From contig NC_089228.1 in assembly GCF_963924675.1 (NCBI RefSeq), forward strand, positions 92,348,894 through 92,412,893: a stretch of DNA of 64,000 nucleotides. Direction: 5' to 3'. The DNA is from Phocoena phocoena (Eukaryota; Chordata; Mammalia; Artiodactyla; Phocoenidae). Positions 56,100 through 64,000 of the stretch are shown here, piece after piece. A model generated the notes under the pieces. That model searched no databases, was not told the origin of the DNA, and saw nothing but the letters and a program-made list of their open reading frames with translations. Position numbers and translations under genes: made by a program. Position 1 is the stretch's first letter; every line of letters starts with the position of its first letter.

Positions 56100-58135
56100 A
56101 AACTTCCTAACGTGCATCACCCCTAGAAAAAAGAGAGAACTATATTTGTCTCCATATTTCTCCACTTTGGTTGGGCATAATCCACGGTATCTCTTCACTG
56201 GGGGAGAAGACAAGTATCTGCTGGTCTGGATTAAGACACATTAACAGGGGAAGCATGTGGCCATTTACACCGGGCTTGTTCCCTCACTGCACCAGGGTTA
56301 ACAAGTTAATGAAAAGGAAACACGTTACATCAATGTTGAACCTTATTAAGCAGGAGATCATCGCTCCCAGAGATCTTTATTTTACAAGAATCTAAATGAA
56401 AGGAACTCAACCCTCACTTCCATACATACACACCAAAAACCAACCTTCTAATAGCTGATCACACTTTTGAGGACAAACCACAGCAGTTTTTGACTGTAAG
56501 ATTGTAAGGATAGATTCTGTTCCAAAAGAGTTTTATTGAGATGGTACTGGAAGAAACTTATTTATTTAAGTACTGCATTGCATTTTCCTTTGTTCTTTCA
56601 ACAGGTTAGTAATTACAGAAGTCGTAATTAGCCTTGACAGAGTACACAAAACGATAAATGGAGAGTGTGTTCAGTAGAGCGGCTCTATAATGCAAGCTTA
56701 TTATCTTCAGTCAGAGCTAATTATCCTTATTATACCTCATGACTCTTTTTTTCCTGAATTATGAGTGGAGAAGTGCTGAATAGAAATTTTTTTCCAAAGT
56801 GCCCTAAACTGTGGAGGGAAATGAAAATCACAAACAATGAAAAGCTTGTTAGACCATGAGTTCAGTCCTCTCTAAAGGGATTCTGAAGGAACTTGCCTTT
56901 CCCTGCACTATAGCAATATAACAGACTTAACCAAAAATTATCTGGGTTGGTTTTGTTTTGCCACATGGATGATCGGAGAGAAAGAGCTAGACTCAGCCTC
57001 AGTCTCAAGTAAACCATAAGGAGGAAAGATGGAAAGTCTTGAGTCCTTGCACGAGTAAAGTATGGGGAGGGGGATGTGTTTAGACACAGGGGCACAATAA
57101 ATTGGAGGTAACCTATTCATGCAAGTAAGTCCCCACGGGGCAGAGCTCTTGGGGTGAGAAGAGGTATTTGGGATCCTGCCTGGCCCAAACACCCCCTATG
57201 AACTGATCTGAAAAGAGAGACTTCGGGTTTAAAGCCAGTTATTATGCAATCCTTTATCGCTCTCTTTTTCCCCCCTGTCTATTGTCCTCCCCCCATTATA
57301 GCGATGCATATGAGCAAAATTCCACAGATGGTGCATGCTTTTATGAGCTCAGTCCTGAAATTTGGTTTGAAATTTCCCCAGTGTCCTCTGAGCTTCTGTC
57401 TTTGCAACAGATGCACTTAAATGTTAGCAATTTATTTGCAGCCTGAGCCACAACCAGAGCTAAAGAGGGGAGAGAGAGGACTGTCATGTCATGATCACAA
57501 CTGCTGCAGGAGCGGGTGTGGGGAGAGCTTGGTTTCTGCAGGCACAGCTAGGAAGCTACATAAAAATCAATTTTGTCTGCCTCTCCAGATCAAGTCTGTT
57601 CTATGAACAAGACGTTTAATCCAATTATTCTCGAGGAAGTTCTTTGCTTTCTTTAGACTATCTCGCTTAGTATTCCCATGTGACAGCATCTCATTTCGGT
57701 TGTTACCACTTAGCAGGCCTCTAGATTTCTGAGGGACAGGATTGTAGAAATTCATGAGAGTTCGGGAAGAGGCAGATTCTTTTTAAGGACACCTGAGCTC
57801 TGTAAGGTGACACCATCTGAGATTACATCACTGGTTCCAGAGTAATGTGTGTCAACCCTTTTGTTATACAGTATGTCAACGGTTATATGCTCATTTAGCT
57901 GCTCTAAAATATTCTTGAACAGAAAGTTACGGGCTTTCTGTGTGGGTTTAGAAATGTCAGCCCAGATAAGCAGGCAATTAACAAAAGCGCAATGTTATCT
58001 TCCTCTGAAGCAAACATCACATGTGAGATTAGGAGATGATAGGTGATTTCTCAAATAGGGGCATGCACTAATAAAATTAACTAAGGCTCATAACACACTG
58101 GAGAAGCAACTTCAGTTGTCTAACTGGGATAAAAC
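56100..58135. other. Longest repeat-poor stretch (2.0 kb), candidate regulatory DNA
   Basis: No repeat or exon recognised. 56560-56760 has several TAATTA words ('gtaattacagaagtcg', 'cgtaattagcc', 'gctaattatcc'), and 57240-57430 includes 'ttatgcaatcc' and 'cgatgcatatgagc'. Such clustering suits homeodomain or POU-type enhancers, but this is composition-based inference only. Confidence 0.35.
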
Positions 58136-58136
58136 A

Positions 58137-58440
58137 GACTGTCATACAGAGTGAAGTAAGTCAGAAAGAGAAAAACAAATATCGTATATTAACGCATGTA
58201 TGTGGAATCTAGAAAAATGGTACAGATGAACCGGTTTGCAAGGCAGAAATAGAGACACAGATGTAGAGAACAAACGTATGGACACCAAGGGGGGAAAGTG
58301 GCGGGGGGCGGTGGTGGGGGGATGAATTGGGACGTTGGGATTGACATATATACGCTAATATGTATAAAGTAGATAACTAAGAAGAACCTGCTGTATAAAA
58401 AATAAATTTTAAATTAAATTTAAAAATTCAACAACAAAAA
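58137..58440 (+). mobile_element. Young L1 3' UTR, sense
   Basis: 'cagagtgaagtaagtcag', 'atgtggaatctagaaaaat', 'acagatgaaccggtttgc' and 'aagaacctgctgtataaa' followed by an A-rich tail. Low divergence. The only young sense-oriented L1. No clear TSD found. Confidence 0.9.
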
Positions 58441-58934
58441 AATCCTGTGTAGGCTTGTGGTATTATTACGTAGGTCAGCTCTGCCACGGGCTGAATTGTC
58501 CAGATGCTATCCCCAGTTCAACGGTACTGGGGAATTATTTTTCCATCCTCGATACAAAGCTAATTTTGAACCTTCTTAATAGTTTTAGATGACTTTTTCC
58601 ACAAGACTCTTCAATAAAATGAAGATATGCCAATGTCACTAAGTTTTCTATTCTCATCATTCCTAATTAATTTGTCCGAATTTGAAGTTCCTTTAACAGC
58701 CAGCACTGCAATTCTGACCCTGCTGTTTGCTTCCTGCATGACCTTATGATTTATCAAATAATAACTATTATTACTGTTTTAGATGCACTAGGGTCATTTA
58801 AAACGTGACAGCATGAGTTACATAATAATGCCAATAGTATACTCCCGTGTTACACAAAGACAGCAATGCATCCGGCTGCAGTCATCATTTGCAAAATATT
58901 AAGTAGAGAGTCTCAATATGAAATCAGCTCCAAA

Positions 58935-59400
58935 TGGAGAATGATGTTTTGTAAATTCAGATCCGATCATATCACGGATCTGCTTAAACCCATCAACGGC
59001 CCCCATTGCTGTTAGGATCAAGCCCAAATCTCACAAGACTTTGCAAAGCCCTAGGTGACTGATGGTGTCTTGACTGCTTTTTCGTGGGGTCTCACCACCG
59101 ACATCTAAACCTGGCCTCACCTCTGTCTGCAGTATTCTTCCTCCCATTCCCCCACTCCCATCGCTGCCGCCTACACATGCTTCAGGGTCCCACTTCCATA
59201 GGACTCCTCCCAGAAGTCTTCCCAGTTTCTGCATGCCTGAGTTGGGTGCCCCTCTGGTCTGATCCTACCGCATCGTGGAGGAATTTTTTTTTTCTATCAA
59301 AGAGTTCGTTCTCTTTTCTTCTCCCTCCCCGGCTTGGGAGCTCTGTGAAGGATTGCCAGTGTTGAATTCACCACTGTTGCATAGGGCATTATGTCCCCAT
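58935..59400 (+). repeat. L2, sense, long fragment
   Basis: 'gatccgatcatatcacgg', 'gcttaaacccatcaacggc', 'gttaggatcaagcccaaat' and 'ggtcccacttccatagg' follow L2 in order over more than 400 bp. The best-preserved L2 here. Confidence 0.75.
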
Positions 59401-60174
59401 GATTCATTACGTAACACATTTTATTGAGTCTCTAAATACGCAGTGCTCAGACTTCCATCTCCCGTAATGTGAGCTGCGTAGCTCAGATGGATTAGTCACT
59501 GAAGATTAGATTTAGCCTAATACACATGCATACCATACTCCTCAGACTGGCTTATTCTATTACTGAATGTCATTAGGAAATTCTAGGTGGAGGTCAAGGT
59601 TTGGGACATCTGCCAATAACTTTATACAAGTCAGGTTTTTTTTGTTTTTGTTGTTTTTTTACTATTAACCACGCATGTCTTTGTGGGTAGAACTAAAGAG
59701 AGACAATCTGGGGAGAGGGGGTAGGAGACTTATCTAACGCTACATTTGCACAGCAAGCTTGCTTCTTTATTCGTTTGGGGTGGTCTGGGAAAAGAGCCCT
59801 CCCACGAAGCTGTCCTGGCACCCCTACCAGGCTGTGTTTCTGCCACGGCCCTCTCTGCCCCTGTGAAATCTTGGGCTGGCTTTGAGGTTTGGCCGTGTCA
59901 GCTTTAAGGTTCCACGCTGGCCTCCTAGATTTCCACCTGCCCTTCTCAAAGAAGTGTGGAAAGCCAGCTTCCTGGAAATTGTAGAACACAGGGACAAAGA
60001 GAGCTAGACCTCCGTACCTATTTTGCAAGGCTGTTCATCCGCAGAAGGTAGGTTGTCAGGCAACCCTGGCGGATGGAGCGGCAGTACCCCTGCCCCGCCC
60101 CACTGAACTTCAACACCTGAAACGCAGATTTCTTGATTAAGGGAATAGGGCTTTGTGTTGTTACAGTTATGAAC
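59401..60174. other. Repeat-poor stretch, moderately GC-rich
   Basis: The 111-codon minus frame 59693-60028 has no known domain or splice context, so it is not called. No repeat recognised. Confidence 0.4.
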
Positions 60175-60188
60175 TATAATCATGTTTA

Positions 60189-60327
60189 TTTATTTATTTT
60201 ATTTAGTTATTTTTAAAACATCTTTATTGGAGTATAATTGCTTTACAATGGTGTGTTAGTTGCTGCTGTGTAACAAAGTGAATCAGCTATACATATACCT
60301 ATGTCCCCATACCCCCTCCCTCTTGTT
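60189..60327 (-). mobile_element. Very short young L1 insertion (3' UTR only), antisense
   Basis: 139 bp: reversed tail with 'tttatttatttattttatt', then 'tttattggagtataattgc' and 'gtgaatcagctatacat'. Perfect 14-bp TSD tataatcatgttta at 60175-60188 and 60328-60341. Confidence 0.95.
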
Positions 60328-60341
60328 TATAATCATGTTTA

Positions 60342-61615
60342 AATCTCCCTGCAGACTGTATCTATTATACAAAGTCACCCTGCTTAGGTTTACAGCCTGC
60401 TCGGAAGAGTAACTCCTGGTGTTGTTAGATATTTAAGCAGCTGCAAGGTAGTGCTCAGGGATTTATGTCCGTGGAAATTCATAGATTTTGTTAAGTAGAT
60501 TCCTCAACTATAAAAAAGTGAGGGACCAATTTTGTGTATGCTCTCAGTTTATTGTTTGCTTGGCTAAAAGTCAGGTTGCCAGCAACCAAGGGTTATGATA
60601 AAACATGAGTCAATGGCTAAGAAAACTTTAAAAGGCTTAGATACAGCTGCTTTTAGCTTTCCGAATCACTGGTGCCCACTTAAAATAACAGATGTGCTAA
60701 GATTTCCCTGGTGTTACATAAATGCTAAGGGCAGTGGAAAGCTGACCTTCTCATACTTCTTAACAGTTTTTGTTCAATTATGACCCTACCCTGCAAATGC
60801 TAGGATCTGCTGGTGGCTTTTTGCTGTAATTATTTTGCTACTGTGGTCGAAGGTGGCATGAAATCGGTGAATGGAAGAAGCAGGCACTCCTCCTCTAAGG
60901 CTCTGAGGAGCCTGTTAATTTCTCCAATAGGACTGATTAGTTATAGTAATGTATCAACATAATTATGATGAGGATATGAATAAAATGAATGTATAGGAAT
61001 AAAACGTATTTGCCTAAGTACTGGCGAATTCTGTCCTAGGGAGAGAGAGGTCTGGTGTCTGTGTTTTCTAATTTTTTATCTTCAAGCTTTCAGAGGCAAA
61101 AATCATATTCTTACAGTTAAAATGCTGTTCACCTTCAGACAGACAAGCACAGAAGCCAGGTACATCCCAGAATACTTCCATCAGGGAGCACCCATGCTGG
61201 CAAAAAAGGTCAAGGAGTTAGTGTTGAGGTCATTAGCAGAGTTACAAGGACAGCTTCTCCAGATCTTCGTTATTATCTTACCCTTCCTTCTGCCCAATCA
61301 GTGCCCCGTCCTGGGGCCATCACACAGGACTTGAAGAGTGTCCCTAGACTGTAAAGTTGGCTATTTCTAGGTGGTAACACAGGATGCCCTTTCACTTGCC
61401 AGGCATTATAAACAAAGGCAGGCAAAGGTCTGCATGCCGGAGGAGCACACCTATCACCTTGGTGACTCCAGCTCTCTGAACTAAAATTCAGGAATGGCCC
61501 AGTGGCACGCACTACCTGCCTTGGACCTTCTTCCTTACGTCCACAAAGAGGTGTTTTATATTCCTTTAATTCTCTTCCTGACATTTTTACTATTCGTTCT
61601 GCTTCCCTCTTCTTT
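60342..61615. other. Repeat-poor non-coding stretch
   Basis: No repeat or exon recognised. The 103-codon minus frame 61273-61584 lacks a domain. Confidence 0.4.
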
Positions 61616-61619
61616 TTCT

Positions 61620-61880
61620 AAATTTAAATTTTAACTTATACAACATAATGGTTCAATATTTGTATATATTGCAAAACGATCACTGCAATAAGCCTAGTTA
61701 ACGTCTGTCACCGTACATAGTTACAAAAATATTTTTGTTCTTTGTGATGAGGACTTTTAAGATCTACTCTCTTAGCAACTTTCAAATATGCAATACGGTA
61801 TTGTTAACTGTAATCACCGTGCTGTAGATGACTTTATTTTAAACCGGAACTTTGTACCTTTTGACCCCTTTCATCCATTT
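61620..61880 (-). mobile_element. L1MA-like 3' UTR fragment, antisense
   Basis: 'ggttcaatatttgtatat', 'aagatctactctcttagc' and 'aatacggtattgttaactg' match the same segment at 9920-10090 in the older L1. Confidence 0.8.
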
Positions 61881-62390
61881 CATCCAAATTATCTTTTAAA
61901 AGTGTACTTTTTCTAGAGTATGAGTAAAATGTTTGCTCTTGCAAAATAATCCCAGTTGAAAAAATAGATTAAGTCAATGAGATACTGTCTATCTTAAAAT
62001 AATACTAACATAGTACTTACGCATATTTTAAGCACTGAGTAAAATAATCTTATGATCTCTCACCATCACAAAACATCAGCTGAGTCCCTGAGGGAGAGGT
62101 TATTATAATTTCCTCCCCCATGTGTTGCATCCTTGGACATTAGCCTGGAAGGCACCTCTAAAGGTACTTAGCACTAATTAGCATTGTCGATAAAGATCCT
62201 CATTTGTGGAATTACTTACAGGGAGTCAGGCACCTCTTAAAAGTGTGCTTAGTATTCTTTAGTAGCTCATAGAGAAATTTTGGCAGACTTTTAAAGATGA
62301 GCGCCCTTAACCAAGGAAAAACAAGAGTGGGGACATTTACGAAAATTTCTGAGAAATAAGTGTACTTTCCAGAAAATTCATTGTGTAAGT
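61881..62390. other. Non-coding stretch
   Basis: Nothing recognised. Confidence 0.45.
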
Positions 62391-62394
62391 TTAT

Positions 62395-62645
62395 TAACAG
62401 CAGGAGCCAGAGAACTGTACTCAGATCCAAAAGACCTGTGCTCCGGTCTTGGTTCCACTGGGAACTAGTTGTAACATGTGGGCCCAAATCGCCATATATT
62501 GAGCCTTGTTCTCTTTACCTGGAAAATGGGATGACGTCCTCCCCTATGTGGTGGGGTTATTGTGAGGATAAAAGTGAAAGGACTAACATGAAGCACTTTG
62601 AAAAGCTGGAATCGCTGAGTAAATGTGACATCTTATTATAGAAAT
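62395..62645 (+). repeat. MIR SINE, near full length, sense
   Basis: 'caaaagacctgtgctccgg', 'tacctggaaaatgggatg', 'ggttattgtgaggataaaag' and 'gaagcactttgaaaagc' run in MIR order from head to tail. The best MIR in the window. Confidence 0.8.
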
Positions 62646-62955
62646 AATCCTGAAATGTCTGAGCTCATTGAAGAAGAAACATTTGATTATTTGTAAAAAT
62701 AATATGCCTTAAAAAGTCAGGCAATAAGTTCTACGACTGTGCATGTTCTTTTTAAAATATATTCTCTCTCTGTTATTTTTTGATAGTGGAGCACCTCTCC
62801 AATTCCCCCATGAGCTCTTGAAGAAAAAAGTTCGGTGTATCTGGGGTTAATTTTAGTCAACTCCTTAAGTCATATAAGCCTAAAGACTGAAATACAGTCT
62901 TTTTCTAGGAATTCAGCTTAATGAGACAGTTTCCTATCCTAGAACAGTTTTCTAG
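62646..62955. other. Non-coding stretch
   Basis: Nothing recognised. Confidence 0.4.
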
Positions 62956-62959
62956 TCTT

Positions 62960-63340
62960 GACTTTTCTTCCTTTTTAAATTTTTGTCAAATTACATAAGC
63001 AACATATGATTATTTTAGAAATTTGAAAAATAGAGAAAAGCAGAGAAAAAGAAAATAAAATTACCCATACTCTCATCATGTCTTTAAAAAGTTACCTAAG
63101 CCAATAAGTAAAAGACCCCTCTTCATGCCACCAGTCCCAATCCCAGAGACAATCACTGTTTTCCCCGGAGTGTGTGTATCCTTTCATTCTTATCCAAACA
63201 TTGCCAACCCATCAACAGAACATGCATATATGAACAGCAATAATTAAATCCAGTTGCTTGATAGTCTTCCAACTTTTATCATACAAAACCATAGCTTTCC
63301 ACATATTTTTTCGATTTTGTCCATCTGAAGCTGTATTTTA
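62960..63340. repeat. Ancient LINE-like fragment
   Basis: 'cataagcaacatatgatt', 'gaaatttgaaaaatagag' and 'cagagacaatcactgtt' resemble a common old L1 3' region. Orientation and subfamily are uncertain. Confidence 0.45.
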
Positions 63341-63359
63341 GTTAACAGCTTATTAATTT

Positions 63360-63660
63360 GATTTACAACTTTTATGTGTTTCCGCAGATGGTAAGTGGCC
63401 TCCATTTGTGCTCTGGCCCCAGGCTCCACAAATGCTCAGGGCGGGGCTGCACCAGGGAGCCTGCTGCAGCCTGTGCTTCCTGGTCCCCTGGCTCCAGCCA
63501 GCCCCGCAGAATTCCCTGCTGCCATCTTGCACTCCCTGTTAACCCCTGGTCCAGGTCCTTCCTGGAATTAACTGATGTGAGGGAGGGGAGAGGCAGCGAG
63601 TGGAACACTCAGAGGAGGTAGAGCAAAGGGGAGAAAGTGAAAAAGAGGGAAAGGGATCCA
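63360..63660. other. GC-richer non-coding stretch
   Basis: 63400-63600 is clearly GC-richer than its surroundings and has 60-90 codon frames on both strands, but no domain and no convincing splice-bounded exon. Confidence 0.35.
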
Positions 63661-63699
63661 TCAGTACATTTTATTCCTGTCCTAAGAACTATGACACCT

Positions 63700-63825
63700 T
63701 TTTTACTTACCCGCTCCTGCATGAGATTATGAGCTTTTGAGGGCATCAGCTGAGTCATGTTCCAGGTACAGAATAGGCACTCAGACAATAGCTGTTCAAG
63801 GGACTGAACAAACAAATGAGAGTGT
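63700..63825 (+). repeat. L2 3' end, sense
   Basis: 'gattatgagcttttgagg', 'ggtacagaataggcactc' and 'ctgaacaaacaaatgag' follow the L2 tail. Confidence 0.55.
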
Positions 63826-64000
63826 TGAGATCCTAAAGTGGAAAATACGGAATTACTTTTGGATTTCATAAACTGGCAATACTGGAAGCAGACCTCTAAA
63901 AAGTGATGAGTTAGGTGCCTTTGGCCACCTCATTTCAGATGCATATCTTCCAGTATGTTTGTGAAAATATCAGTATTCTGAGCCCGCAGTCAAATGATGT

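Noticed and set aside
59693..60028. 111-codon minus-strand frame in GC-richer sequence
   Set aside because: No recognisable domain or splice context; expected by chance in GC-rich DNA.
63380..63398. Acceptor-like 'ttccgcag' followed after 3 bases by donor-like 'gtaagt', resembling a 3-nt microexon
   Set aside because: Such pairs occur by chance; no supporting exon or conservation information.

Overview
This window looks like ordinary non-coding nuclear DNA of a cetacean (whale, dolphin or porpoise). The main evidence is 13 copies of the tRNA-Glu-derived CHR SINE family, nine short (about 200 bp, CHR-2 type) and four long (about 250-350 bp, CHR-1 type). Most have clean 10-18 bp target-site duplications (TSDs). 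The young L1 copies share the 3' UTR type seen in Cetartiodactyla, and I see no BovB or Bov-tA elements of the kind common in ruminants. I found no convincing functional protein-coding exon, no tRNA or rRNA gene, no CRISPR array and nothing of bacterial origin. Most open frames over 60 codons lie in SINEs, L1 fragments or simple repeats.

Layout. 1-9.2 kb: ancient L1, L2 and DNA-transposon remains, a higher-order AT minisatellite and four CHR SINEs. 9.9-12.3 kb: an old antisense L1 interrupted by a CHR-2 and by a solo LTR. 13.4-14.3 kb: an old repeat split by an LTR. 16.4-20.6 kb: the 5' part of a class I endogenous retrovirus, with LTR, leader, and broken gag pieces separated by about 2 kb of AT-rich DNA, further cut by a CHR-2 and an L1 stub and abutting an MLT1-like LTR end. 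21.7-24.2 kb: a long ancient antisense L1. 25.1-25.8 kb: a younger L1 with a nested CHR-2. 26.0-26.4 kb: an unidentified 123-codon minus-strand frame with two in-frame TGA codons, possibly a processed pseudogene. 27-38 kb: more LTRs, MIR, L2 and L1. 38-64 kb: sparser repeats with long repeat-poor stretches (41.1-43.0, 50.6-52.1 and 56.1-58.1 kb), which are the best places to look for conserved regulatory DNA.

The window is best read as a record of nested retroposition. Nothing here forms an operon, pathway or defence system. It could be an intron or an intergenic region; the sequence alone does not decide. Repeat family names were assigned from memory of consensus sequences without a search, so subfamily names are tentative and boundaries are approximate unless a TSD is quoted.
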